DNA of 64,000 bases, taken from positions 310,001 through 374,000 of the forward strand of contig CANNUY010000001.1 in NCBI GenBank assembly GCA_947525005.1, in the 5' to 3' direction. The position numbers and the translations under genes are program-made. The notes below the pieces were generated by a model. The model was not told the DNA's origin. It saw only the letters and a list, made by a program, of their open reading frames with translations, and did not search any database. Shown piece after piece: positions 24,302-32,609 of the stretch. Each line of letters starts with the position of its first letter. The first letter of the stretch is position 1. The DNA is from an uncultured Candidatus Melainabacteria bacterium. Lineage in GTDB: Bacteria; Cyanobacteriota; Vampirovibrionia; Gastranaerophilales; Gastranaerophilaceae.

Positions 24302-26974
24302 ATGGAAGATATTAAAAAGAAGATTGAAGATTTACCAACCGTTTACAACGCACAAGAAACGGAAAAACGTATATACAAATTTTGGGAAGATAATGAATAT
24401 TTTAAGGCTGATGCATCTAGCAAAAAGCCACCTTATTCAATCGTAATTCCACCACCAAATGTTACTGGTGTATTGCACATGGGACACGCACTAGACGGTA
24501 CTCTTCAAGACATCTTGACTAGATATCATAGAATGAGTGGTTATGAAGCACTATGGATTCCTGGTACTGACCACGCTGGGCTTGCTACTCAAAATGTTGT
24601 TGAAAAACAATTAGCAAAAGAAGGACTTACTCGTCACGATTTAGGACGTGAAAAGTTTATCGAAAAAACTTGGGAATGGACAAATGAACATAAATCAGCT
24701 ATCCTTAACCAGTTTAAAAGACTTGGTGCATCTTTTGACCGTTCTAGAGAAAGATTTACTTTCGACAAAGGTTGTTCAGATGCTGTAAAAGAAGTTTTTG
24801 TTACTCTTTATAACAAAGGTTTAATCTATAAAGGTTCATATATCGTTAACTGGTGTCCTCGTTGTCAATCTGCTATTTCTGATATCGAAACAGAATACAA
24901 AACAGAACAAGGTCACTTGTGGGAAATCTCTTACCCATTGAAGAACGAACGTGGTGCAATCATTGTTGCAACAACTAGACCTGAAACAATTTTCGGTGAT
25001 GTTGCTATTGCTGTTCACCCAGATGATAAGAAATATTCTGAACTAATCGGTAAAACCGTAATCATTCCACTTTCAGGTAGAGAAATTCCTATTATCGCTG
25101 ATGAATATGTTGATAGAAACTTCGGTACAGGTGCTGTTAAAATTACTCCTGCACACGACCCTAACGATTACGAGGTTGGTAAACGTCACAATCTTAAACC
25201 AATCTGGGTTATCGATGAAGAAGGTAAGATGAAGGCTTGTGGAGAAGTTCCTCAAGAATTACACGGTCTTGATAGATATGAAGCAAGAGAAAAAATCGTT
25301 GGTATGTTAGAATACAATCATTTCTTGCTAAGAACAAAAGACCACGAACATAATGTTGGTAAATGTCAGCGTTGTGGTACAACTATTGAACCACTTCTTT
25401 CTGAACAATGGTTTGTTAAGATGAAGCCACTTGCTGAAGAAGCTGTAAAAGCAGTAAAAGATGGACGTATTAAATTCGTTCCTCAACGTTGGGAAAAAGA
25501 TTATCTAGGCTGGATGGAAAATATCCGTGACTGGTGTATCTCTCGTCAAATTTGGTGGGGACATCAAATTCCTGCATATTACAACAATGAAACTGGTGAA
25601 ATTGTTGTGGCAAAAGAAAATCCTGATCCATCAAAATATACTCAAGAACCTGATTGTCTTGATACTTGGTTCTCATCAGGATTGTGGCCATTCTCAACAA
25701 TGGGATTTCCAAACAGTAATACAGAAGATTTCAAAAAATTCTACCCTACTTCAGTGCTTGTAACTGGATTTGATATTATCTTCTTCTGGGTTGCTAGAAT
25801 GATTACTATGGGCTTGGAATTTACTGGAAAAGCTCCATTCCCTGTGGTTTATATTCACGGTTTAATCAGAGATGAAAAAGGTCAAAAGATGTCAAAATCT
25901 AAAGGTAACACTATTGACCCTGTTCAAATCATTGATAAATACGGCTGTGACGCATTAAGATTTACTATGACATCACTTTGTACTTATGGTGGACAAGATA
26001 TCAAAGTTAGTGATGATAGATTTGAATATGGACGTAACTTTGCTAACAAGATTTGGAACGCATCAAGATTTGTACTTATGAATCTTGTTGGTGAAAATCC
26101 TGTTGACGGTAAAGATATGGATATGGACAAATTAACTATTGCTGATAAATGGATTTTAGATAAATTGAATTCTGTAGCAAAACTAGTTAATAGTAATATC
26201 AAAGACTTTAGAATCGGTGAAACTGCTCACGTATTGTATGATTTCTTCTGGAACTCATATTGTGACTGGTACGTTGAAATTGCTAAAATTCAGTTGAGAG
26301 ATGAAAACTTGAGAGCTAACACTCAAAGAGTTTTGAGATATGTTCTTGATATGTCATTAAGAATGTTACACCCAATTATGCCTCATATTACAGAAGAAGT
26401 ATGGCAACTGATACCAAAAGCAGATAGTAATACTGCTCCTGCAATCATCGTTGCTGAACATCCTGTATTTGAAGAAAGATTGGTGTTCTCAAAAGAAGCT
26501 AAACAAATGGAAGTTGTGTTTGACACAATCACTTCATTGAGAAACGTAAGACAAAGTTTCAATATCCCTACTTCTGCAAAGGTTAATATTGAAATCAGAG
26601 CTAATAAAGAAGAAAAAGAAATCTTTGAAGCTATTGAATCATATATTCATACTTTAGCAAAAGTTGAAGGTATAACTTATGAATCACCTGATAAGGAAGA
26701 AATTCCACCAAAATCAGCAGTTGCAGTTGTATCTGCTTCAAAAATATTTATTCCTTTAGCTGATTTGATTGACTTGAACGCAGAAGTTAAACGTCAAGAA
26801 AAGAAAATGGCTAAATTGACTAACGAAAAGAATTCTTTAGAAGGAAGAATGAAAAATGAAAAATTCGTTGCGAATGCACCTGCTGAATTAATTGAACAGA
26901 CAAAGTCAAGAATTGAAGAATTGACAAAACAAGAAGATGTAATCAAAGATTTGATTAAGTCATTGTCTGAGTAA
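24302..26974 (+). CDS. valS: valyl-tRNA synthetase
   Basis: Class I synthetase that charges tRNA-Val and edits threonyl and other mischarged products. The 891-residue protein has the HIGH motif as 'HMGH' (59-62, in 'PPPNVTGVLHMGHALDG'), the CP1 editing domain ('TTRPETIFGDVAIAVHP'), 'DTWFSSGLWPFSTMG', and the KMSKS motif (529-533). An anticodon-binding helical domain and the ValS-specific C-terminal coiled coil ('LNAEVKRQEKKMAKLTNEK') complete it. ATG 24302 is chosen because GAGG at 24291-24294 is 7 nt away; the in-frame ATG 24296 is too close to it. No T-box leader is visible. Strong bidirectional terminator downstream. Confidence 0.97.
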   Translation: MEDIKKKIEDLPTVYNAQETEKRIYKFWEDNEYFKADASSKKPPYSIVIPPPNVTGVLHMGHALDGTLQDILTRYHRMSGYEALWIPGTDHAGLATQNVVEKQLAKEGLTRHDLGREKFIEKTWEWTNEHKSAILNQFKRLGASFDRSRERFTFDKGCSDAVKEVFVTLYNKGLIYKGSYIVNWCPRCQSAISDIETEYKTEQGHLWEISYPLKNERGAIIVATTRPETIFGDVAIAVHPDDKKYSELIGKTVIIPLSGREIPIIADEYVDRNFGTGAVKITPAHDPNDYEVGKRHNLKPIWVIDEEGKMKACGEVPQELHGLDRYEAREKIVGMLEYNHFLLRTKDHEHNVGKCQRCGTTIEPLLSEQWFVKMKPLAEEAVKAVKDGRIKFVPQRWEKDYLGWMENIRDWCISRQIWWGHQIPAYYNNETGEIVVAKENPDPSKYTQEPDCLDTWFSSGLWPFSTMGFPNSNTEDFKKFYPTSVLVTGFDIIFFWVARMITMGLEFTGKAPFPVVYIHGLIRDEKGQKMSKSKGNTIDPVQIIDKYGCDALRFTMTSLCTYGGQDIKVSDDRFEYGRNFANKIWNASRFVLMNLVGENPVDGKDMDMDKLTIADKWILDKLNSVAKLVNSNIKDFRIGETAHVLYDFFWNSYCDWYVEIAKIQLRDENLRANTQRVLRYVLDMSLRMLHPIMPHITEEVWQLIPKADSNTAPAIIVAEHPVFEERLVFSKEAKQMEVVFDTITSLRNVRQSFNIPTSAKVNIEIRANKEEKEIFEAIESYIHTLAKVEGITYESPDKEEIPPKSAVAVVSASKIFIPLADLIDLNAEVKRQEKKMAKLTNEKNSLEGRMKNEKFVANAPAELIEQTKSRIEELTKQEDVIKDLIKSLSE

Positions 26975-27009
26975 GTATTGGGGTTATACCACAATAAAAT
27001 AAAATAAAT

Positions 27010-27046
27010 AACAGGGGCGAATTGGTAAAACCAATTCGCCCCTGTT
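27010..27046. terminator. bidirectional terminator between valS and a minus-strand gene
   Basis: ACAGGGGCGAATTGG / CCAATTCGCCCCTGT perfect 15-bp stem with loop TAAAA, flanked by A-rich and T-rich tracts. Confidence 0.88.
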
Positions 27047-27068
27047 TAATTAAAACTTCTTTAAAAAC

Positions 27069-27455
27069 TTATGCTTCAGTGTCTAACTTAGCTTTTTTAG
27101 GTTCTTCTTTTGCTAATTTAGTATCTAAGATATCAGCTTTTGGTTTTTTAAAATGGTCAACGATTTTACCGATACCTGCACCTAACAATGAACCAATACC
27201 AACACTAACTGCTAAACCGATTGCTGTGCCAACTGCAAATGATGCAATCGCCTTGTTTCTAGATAGACCTGCTTGAGTGACTGTGTTAAGAGCTTCTTTT
27301 AATGCCCCTTTACTTTTAAATAGGCTAGCAGCTGTGTTTGCTACACCTAGACCTGCACCAATCATAGCACCTTTTTTCGCATTAGACGTTTTTTTAGGTG
27401 CTGTTACTTGATATGCACCTGCTTGATTTCCAGCAAATGATACAGAATTCATCAT
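27069..27455 (-). CDS. small glycine-rich membrane-associated hypothetical protein
   Basis: The 128-residue protein has an N-terminal 'MMNSVSFAGNQAGAYQV' segment, then two Gly/Ala-rich hydrophobic stretches ('GAMIGAGLGVANTAASLF' and 'AVGTAIGLAVSVGIGSLLGAGIG'). Their GxxxG spacing is typical of glycine-zipper membrane helices. The tail is Lys/Glu-rich. Residues between the helices ('KGALKEALNTVTQAGLSRNKAI') are basic and amphipathic. No family recognised; a small inner-membrane or pore-like protein is possible. GGGGACT precedes the two consecutive ATG codons. It converges on valS with a shared terminator. Confidence 0.75.
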   Translation of the reverse strand: MMNSVSFAGNQAGAYQVTAPKKTSNAKKGAMIGAGLGVANTAASLFKSKGALKEALNTVTQAGLSRNKAIASFAVGTAIGLAVSVGIGSLLGAGIGKIVDHFKKPKADILDTKLAKEEPKKAKLDTEA

Positions 27456-27560
27456 ATTTGAGTCCCCACTATTAAATTACACACGTTTATATAATGTAGT
27501 TCATAAAATTTTTTTGTTAGTTTTATAGATTTTTGTAACATTTATATACATTTTGGGGAT

Positions 27561-27893
27561 TTAATTATTGATTAAAATTTTGGTAATATTATCTAAATAT
27601 GTTAAGATTGTTGGGTTTTCTTTAATTAAATTAAGTCTTGTAATTATATTTTTGTACATTTTTTCACAGTCTTTTTCTGTGCTAAAGTCGAACAGTTCTG
27701 AATATTCTATTTGAAAAATATTAGAAATTTTTTCAAGAGTTGATGAGGTCATAAATGCGTTTCCACGTTCAATATTACTTAGAGTATTAGTTGCAATATT
27801 TAATTTCTCAGCAAGAGTTTCTTGACTCATTCCTGCGACTTTGCGTAAATTTTTTATTTTTTGACCTAACTTTTCTTGAAGTTTATTTTTCAT
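27561..27893 (-). CDS. XRE-family helix-turn-helix regulator
   Basis: The 110-residue protein carries a Cro/C1-type helix-turn-helix at residues about 8-62 ('LGQKIKNLRKVAGMSQETL', 'NIATNTLSNIERGNAFMTSS', 'LEKISNIFQIEYSELF'). A short helical C-terminus may be for dimerisation. ATG 27893 is chosen because GGGAG lies 6 nt upstream; a TTG at 27905 overlaps that Shine-Dalgarno. It is divergent from a consensus promoter (27953-27980) whose spacer holds the dyad ACATGT-TAG-ACATGT, a plausible operator for this protein. No toxin gene is adjacent, so a toxin-antitoxin role is not supported. Confidence 0.85.
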   Translation of the reverse strand: MKNKLQEKLGQKIKNLRKVAGMSQETLAEKLNIATNTLSNIERGNAFMTSSTLEKISNIFQIEYSELFDFSTEKDCEKMYKNIITRLNLIKENPTILTYLDNITKILINN

Positions 27894-27952
27894 GTGCGCT
27901 CCCAAGTTTAATATAGTTCACTCAAACATTTATTAGAACAAGGTTAAACATA

Positions 27953-27980
27953 TTGACATCACATGTTAGACATGTATAAT
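27953..27980 (+). promoter_or_regulatory. consensus promoter with internal operator-like dyad
   Basis: -35 TTGACA (27953-27958), 16-bp spacer, -10 TATAAT (27975-27980). The spacer contains ACATGT TAG ACATGT (27961-27975), a repeated palindrome overlapping the -10 box, well placed for repression by the divergent XRE protein. It drives the region 27987-28126. Confidence 0.75.
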
Positions 27981-27986
27981 AATAAT

Positions 27987-28126
27987 GTTAAATATTGTTA
28001 TAATAATATAACGCTGTTTAACACAGGAATACGGGTTTTCGGGCTTAGGAAACCCGATTATCCCTTTTAGGAACTCCTATTTGGCAACGAGATAGGGCAG
28101 GGTGACGGCATCGAGTCGTCACTTTT
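27987..28126 (+). ncRNA. putative structured small RNA
   Basis: No open frame lies downstream of the consensus promoter. The transcript can fold CGGGTTTTC / GGAAACCCG (28032-28040, 28048-28056; 9 bp with one G-T pair and a 7-nt loop), CCTAT / ATAGG (28076-28080, 28092-28096), and a last hairpin GTGACG / CGTCAC (28102-28107, 28117-28122) followed by four T. The next gene has its own promoter at 28141-28169, so this looks like a separate RNA and not only a leader. I recognise no Rfam-type consensus. End points are estimates. Confidence 0.45.
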
Positions 28127-28140
28127 GCAAATCTTAGGGT

Positions 28141-28169
28141 TTTACTAATTAGGAAAAGTGTGCTATAAT
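28141..28169 (+). promoter_or_regulatory. promoter of the nucleoside transporter gene
   Basis: -35 TTTACT (28141-28146), 17-bp spacer, extended -10 TGCTATAAT (box 28164-28169). Confidence 0.65.
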
Positions 28170-28236
28170 TTCACTCAAGTCACTTGGATTTTGTCCAACG
28201 TGTATAATGGTTTAATAGTTAGCTATGGAGTGATGT

Positions 28237-29499
28237 ATGCAAAGATTTGTTGGTCTTATTGGTATAGTGGTTATTTTGGCTATTGCTTATTTAATGTCAA
28301 ATAATAGAAAGAAAATTAATTTTAAAACTGTTGGTATGGGGTTTTTGCTTCAAGTTGCACTAGCAGTTTTTATATTTAAAGTACCTGTCGGTCGTTTGAT
28401 TTTTCAATCAATAGGTAGTTTTATAGAAAAACTTTTGACATTTGCTATAGAAGGTGGACAGTTTGTATTTAGTGGACTTATTAAACCTGATTTTGAAAAT
28501 ATGTTCTGTGGTGGAGCACACATTTTTACATTACAACTTATTTGTTCAAGTATTTTTATGATGATTTTGGTAAATGTACTTTATTACTATGGAATAATGC
28601 AGAAAATAGTTGCTTGTTTAGGTAAAGCAATGAATAAATTGATGAAGGTATCTGGCGCAGAAGCGTTATGTTCTGTAGCAAACTCTTTTGTAGGTCAAAT
28701 TGTTGCACAAATTATGATTAAACCATATTTGAAAGAGCTTACACGTTCTGAGGTTTTGACTTGTATGGCAGGAAGTATGGCTTGTATTTCAGGTGCTATG
28801 ATGCCAATATATATTGGTATGGGTATCCCTGCTGAATATGTTTTAGCATCATCAGTTATGGCGGCTCCAGGTGTGTTTGTTTTAACAAAAATTATGTATC
28901 CAGAAGATAGTGAACCTAAAACAGGTAAAAACATTGATATTGAAGTAGAAAAAACTCACGTTAATGTAATTGATTCGATTTCTGCAGGTGCTGCTGACGG
29001 TATGAATGTTGGTATTAGTGTTACAGCTATGATTATAGCACTTGTGGCTTTGGTTGCTATGATTGACTGGATTTTAGGTGGTATTGGTACTTTCTTGTAT
29101 ACAACTTGTCATGTTGGTTTGGCTTGGTTACCTGATTTATCACTTAAATTTATTTTAGGCAAGATTTTCGCCGTATTTGCTCTTGTTATGGGTGTTCCAT
29201 TACATGATGTTACTACTGTTGGTGGTTTGATGGGTGAAAAGATTGTGTTAAACGAAATGGTTGCATATATGGATTTGACATCAATTCCTGTGGAACAGAT
29301 TTCAAAGAAAGCATTTTTAATCGCAAGTTTTGCATTGTGTAGTTTTGGTAATATTGGTTCTATTGCAGTGCAAATTGGTGGTATTGGTGAAATGGCTCCT
29401 GAACAAAGAAAGAACCTTGCAGAATTGGGTGTTAGAGCTCTTATTTGTGGTACTTTAACTTGTTATATGTCTGGTACTATTGCAGGTATCTTGTTCTAA
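28237..29499 (+). CDS. concentrative nucleoside transporter (NupC/CNT family)
   Basis: The 420-residue multi-helix protein imports nucleosides by ion symport. The N-terminal three helices ('FVGLIGIVVILAIAYLMSN', 'VGMGFLLQVALAVFIF'), the core 'FTLQLICSSIFMMILVNVLYYYGIMQ', and 'GAEALCSVANSFVGQIVAQIMIKPYL' with 'GSMACISGAMMPIYIGMGIP' fit the CNT pattern. Late segments 'GVPLHDVTTVGGLMGEKIVLNE' and 'FALCSFGNIGSIAVQIGGIG' are the second inverted-repeat half. GGAG lies 7 nt upstream of the ATG. It has its own promoter and a strong terminator. Exact specificity (pyrimidine, purine or broad) is not clear. Confidence 0.92.
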   Translation: MQRFVGLIGIVVILAIAYLMSNNRKKINFKTVGMGFLLQVALAVFIFKVPVGRLIFQSIGSFIEKLLTFAIEGGQFVFSGLIKPDFENMFCGGAHIFTLQLICSSIFMMILVNVLYYYGIMQKIVACLGKAMNKLMKVSGAEALCSVANSFVGQIVAQIMIKPYLKELTRSEVLTCMAGSMACISGAMMPIYIGMGIPAEYVLASSVMAAPGVFVLTKIMYPEDSEPKTGKNIDIEVEKTHVNVIDSISAGAADGMNVGISVTAMIIALVALVAMIDWILGGIGTFLYTTCHVGLAWLPDLSLKFILGKIFAVFALVMGVPLHDVTTVGGLMGEKIVLNEMVAYMDLTSIPVEQISKKAFLIASFALCSFGNIGSIAVQIGGIGEMAPEQRKNLAELGVRALICGTLTCYMSGTIAGILF

Positions 29500-29518
29500 T
29501 TATAATTAAAGTTTTTAT

Positions 29519-29554
29519 TCAGGGGTGGACGTTTACGTCCACCCCTGAGTTTTT
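29519..29554 (+). terminator. terminator after the nucleoside transporter
   Basis: TCAGGGGTGGACG TTTA CGTCCACCCCTGA perfect 13-bp stem followed by GTTTTT. Confidence 0.92.
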
Positions 29555-29679
29555 GTGTATACAGTTTTGGAATCCTTACAAATTTTTCTAGACATTTGGC
29601 TAATTTATTTTTAATCTTCAAAAACGATAATAATATTTAAAGAGCACATATCAATTTATTAGTACTACAAGGAGGGTTT

Positions 29680-30513
29680 ATGTCTGGAATTTTTACGTCA
29701 CAGGTGAGTGTTTTGAAAGAATTAAAAGATGTTTTTATAGAATTAACTGCAAAAAATTGTAATAAGCGTTGTAAACAGTGTTATATTGATTTTCCATTAA
29801 CTAAAAATGTTAAAGATTTTATCAAACTAGATGTAATTAAAAACGCATTATCTGATTTGAAAGATGAAGATTTAAACTGTATTTATCTAACTGGTGCTGA
29901 ACCTATGACTCACCCAGATATGAATGCTATTTTGAGGCTATGTTTAAAATATACCAATGTTTGTATTTGTACAAACGCAACTATGATAAATGAGAAGAAG
30001 GCTAGGTTCTTAAAACGTGTTGAAGATGAATCTGAAAACCAAATTTTATTTAAACTTTCTTTTGCACATTATGATGAGATAAGAAATGACGATGTTCGTT
30101 CTCGTGGTTCTTTTAGACAAAATATGTATGCCTTAAAATGTTTGGATAAATATGAATTCACTAATATAATTAGTGTTGCAAACTATTATAACGAGCCTGA
30201 TGAAGTTTTGATTGAGGAGTTTAAATCAAGGTTGATTGATGCAGGTGTTGAAAATGTCGTTTTACAAATAAATAAATGGAATGATAAAAATAAGGTTGAA
30301 AATATTGAAGACGTATCAGGTGAGCTTGATTGTATGTCAAGCCGTACTTTGACAGCAAACGGTGTTTATTCGTGCCCATTTTTAGCAAATGATTATAGAG
30401 GACGATGTGGTAGTGATTTTTCTAGTTTTTCAAAAACTGTAAGACTAGAAACTTCATATTGTGCAACTTGTATTAAAAATAAAGAAAAGATGTTAAGTGT
30501 TGATTTTGATTGA
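29680..30513 (+). CDS. radical SAM protein with cysteine-rich C-terminus
   Basis: The 277-residue protein has the radical SAM motif CxxxCxxC in 'NCNKRCKQCYID' (residues about 27-34), which binds the [4Fe-4S]-SAM cluster. 'IYLTGAEPMTHPDM' (GGE-like motif) and 'CICTNATMINEK' follow in a partial TIM barrel. The C-terminal part has further cysteines ('ELDCMSS', 'VYSCPF', 'GRCGS', 'SYCATC') like a truncated SPASM/twitch auxiliary-cluster domain. No substrate peptide, transporter or methyltransferase gene is adjacent, so the reaction is unknown. A strong AAGGAGGG precedes the ATG. Confidence 0.88.
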   Translation: MSGIFTSQVSVLKELKDVFIELTAKNCNKRCKQCYIDFPLTKNVKDFIKLDVIKNALSDLKDEDLNCIYLTGAEPMTHPDMNAILRLCLKYTNVCICTNATMINEKKARFLKRVEDESENQILFKLSFAHYDEIRNDDVRSRGSFRQNMYALKCLDKYEFTNIISVANYYNEPDEVLIEEFKSRLIDAGVENVVLQINKWNDKNKVENIEDVSGELDCMSSRTLTANGVYSCPFLANDYRGRCGSDFSSFSKTVRLETSYCATCIKNKEKMLSVDFD

Positions 30514-30529
30514 TTTCATTCTGTTATTT

Positions 30530-30559
30530 GTCGGGTTCAATAAAGTCGTTGAACCCGAC
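30530..30559 (+). terminator. hairpin after the radical SAM gene
   Basis: GTCGGGTTCAA / TTGAACCCGAC perfect 11-bp stem, 8-nt loop, 17 nt after the stop codon. No T run follows, so it may act as mRNA end protection or factor-assisted terminator. Confidence 0.5.
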
Positions 30560-30619
30560 CTAAAGTTTGCAAAAACGTAACTAATTATTTGGCATGTACA
30601 CTTGCAACCATTTCCAACG

Positions 30620-30647
30620 CAAAAAAAAACTCCTCATTTTGAGGAGT
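30620..30647 (-). terminator. rho-independent terminator downstream of ribD
   Basis: On the minus strand ACTCCTC AAAAT GAGGAGT followed by nine T. It lies about 150 nt beyond the ribD stop; nothing coding is seen between. Confidence 0.8.
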
Positions 30648-30796
30648 GAAATTTTCATTTAGGAAGGGTTTTCTCTCTTTAATTAAACGGAATTTCTTGT
30701 TTGTTAACCATTTATTTTTTCATCTTACATGTATATAAAGAGTATATATCCTATCCAATTTCAATAACTGATTAAATCTTTACAAATGTTCATATT

Positions 30797-31852
30797 CTAT
30801 TTTGTTTTATACGTAAGTAAAATATCAGAATCTAATTTTTTTGTATCTATAAGTTTAAAATTCTTGCTATCATTGATTTTTAAAATATTGTCGCCGTCAA
30901 AACAAGACCTGCCACTGTTGTCATTTAATATTTTTGGTGCAATAAAATGATATACTTTATCCACAAGGTTTTCTTTGACAAATTCTCCACAAAGTTTTCC
31001 ACCTGCTTCGACAAAGATTGATTTAATTCCTGATGTGTAAAGCTCTTTCAAAATGTAGTTTAAATCTAGTTTTCCATTTTTTTCAGGGCAAAGCATTACT
31101 TCAAAATTTAAAGGATATTCATCAACGCAATAATCTTCTGATGTAACCAAAATTATTTGTCCTTGTTTATAGATATCAGAGTTCCAGTCTGTTCTCAAAT
31201 TTCTATCTAATATAATTTTTGTTTTGTGTTTCATTGTCGGATTGTCTGCTATAACTGTGTTTGAGCTTGTTAAGATTGCATCATAGTATGTTCTTAATTT
31301 TCTTGCATAATTTCTTGATTTATCTGATGTAATCCATTTTGAATCACCTGTTTTTGTGGCAATTTTTCCATCTATAGTTGTTGCAGTTTTTAGTGCTACA
31401 AAAGTTCTTTGTTCTTCGATATTAGTAAAAAATATTTCGTTAAGTTCTCGACATTCTTTTTCTAAAACATTTAAAACTACTTCAATTCCTGCGTTTTTAA
31501 GTTTTTTTATTCCGTTTCCTGCAACCTTTGGGTTGTTGTCAACGCAACCTATAACGACTTTTTTCAAGCCTCTTTCAATTATTAAATCAGCGCAAGGAGG
31601 GGTTTTACCGTAGTGGGAACAAGGTTCAAGGTTCACAACAAGTGTACCGTCTTTTTCTGAGCCGTCTGTAAGTTTCAAAAGTGCATCTCGTTCTGCGTGG
31701 TTTTCGCCGTATTTGTGGTGATATCCTGTCGAAATTATTTCGTTATTTTTATCTAAAACAACACACCCAACAAGTGGATTTGGTGCTGTTTTCCCACGTC
31801 CTTTTTTTGCTAAATTTATACATTTTTTCATTAATTTTTCGTAATTTATCAT
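30797..31852 (-). CDS. ribD: bifunctional riboflavin biosynthesis deaminase/reductase RibD
   Basis: RibD deaminates and then reduces the pyrimidine intermediate in riboflavin synthesis. The 351-residue protein has the N-terminal zinc deaminase with 'HAE' (52-54) and 'PCSHYGKTPPC' (C78, C87). 'GRGKTAPNPLVGCVV' and 'VGCVDNNPKVAGNGI'-like segments are typical. The C-terminal reductase half has 'FVALKTATTIDGKIATKTGDSKWIT' and 'IFVEAGGKLCGEFVKENLVD'. No Shine-Dalgarno is visible before the ATG. Other rib genes (ribE, ribBA, ribH) and an FMN riboswitch are absent from the flanks, so the pathway is split in this genome. Confidence 0.95.
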   Translation of the reverse strand: MINYEKLMKKCINLAKKGRGKTAPNPLVGCVVLDKNNEIISTGYHHKYGENHAERDALLKLTDGSEKDGTLVVNLEPCSHYGKTPPCADLIIERGLKKVVIGCVDNNPKVAGNGIKKLKNAGIEVVLNVLEKECRELNEIFFTNIEEQRTFVALKTATTIDGKIATKTGDSKWITSDKSRNYARKLRTYYDAILTSSNTVIADNPTMKHKTKIILDRNLRTDWNSDIYKQGQIILVTSEDYCVDEYPLNFEVMLCPEKNGKLDLNYILKELYTSGIKSIFVEAGGKLCGEFVKENLVDKVYHFIAPKILNDNSGRSCFDGDNILKINDSKNFKLIDTKKLDSDILLTYKTK

Positions 31853-31944
31853 ATTTGTATTTTAACTTAAACAATGATAATATTTAAGTGCGATATTTAA
31901 AAGTTATTTTTAAAAAATTAAAATATTCGATAGAAAGGGTAAAT

Positions 31945-32607
31945 ATGAAACTTAAATATTTAGGACACAGTGCATTTGAAATAACAACGGGTGAATACAA
32001 AATTTTGATTGATCCATTTTTGGTTAAAGCACCTGATTATGATTGTAGTGGTGTTACAGATATTTTTGTTACGCATGGACACGCAGACCATTTAGGTAAA
32101 GCTCCTCAGATAGCTATGAAAACAGGTGCTGTTATTACTGCTATATTTGAACTTGCAAAACATTGTTCAAGATATGGAGTTGACGTAAATGGGATTTCTT
32201 TAGGTGGTTGGATAGAATACCCTTGGGGTCGTGTAATTGCAGTTCCTGCCTTTCATTCAAGTTCTTCTGATGACGGTGCTTATACAGGTTCTCCTGTAGG
32301 ATTTATTTTTGATATTGAAGGTAAGAAAATTTATCATGCAGGTGATACTTCGCTTAATTCTGAGATGAAGGTTATTGGAGAAATTTATCACCCTGAATAT
32401 TCACTTCTTCCTGTAGGTGGTCATTTTACTATGGATATTCCACACGCTTGTATTGGTGCTCAGTGGTTGAATACAAAAAATGTTATTCCTATGCACTATA
32501 ACACTTTCCCTCAAATTGAAACAAATATTGATGGGTTTAAGCTTGGGATTGAAAAATTGGGTATGAACCCAGTGGTTATGAAAATAGAAGAAAGTATTGA
32601 GATATAG
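31945..32607 (+). CDS. UPF0173-type metal-dependent hydrolase
   Basis: The 220-residue protein of the metallo-beta-lactamase fold starts 'MKLKYLGHSAFEI' and has the metal motif HxHxDH in 'VTHGHADHLGKAP'. Further metal-site segments are 'VPAFHSSSS', 'YHAGDTSLNSEM', 'VGGHFTMDIPHA' and 'VIPMHYNTFPQI'. These match the UPF0173 (YtkL-like) family, whose cellular substrate is not established. ATG 31945 is chosen, with AAAGGG 5 nt upstream; the frame stays open further upstream to 31888 but without a ribosome-binding site. A TPR gene follows after 2 nt. Confidence 0.9.
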   Translation: MKLKYLGHSAFEITTGEYKILIDPFLVKAPDYDCSGVTDIFVTHGHADHLGKAPQIAMKTGAVITAIFELAKHCSRYGVDVNGISLGGWIEYPWGRVIAVPAFHSSSSDDGAYTGSPVGFIFDIEGKKIYHAGDTSLNSEMKVIGEIYHPEYSLLPVGGHFTMDIPHACIGAQWLNTKNVIPMHYNTFPQIETNIDGFKLGIEKLGMNPVVMKIEESIEI

Positions 32608-32609
32608 TT

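Noticed and set aside
27561..27893. Toxin-antitoxin pair based on the XRE protein
   Set aside because: No small toxin-like gene is adjacent on either side.
28000..28130. Purine riboswitch before the nucleoside transporter
   Set aside because: The conserved purine aptamer core words are absent, and a separate promoter lies between this segment and the transporter gene.
30530..30559. Riboswitch after the radical SAM gene
   Set aside because: It is a simple perfect hairpin after a stop codon and has no downstream plus-strand gene to control.
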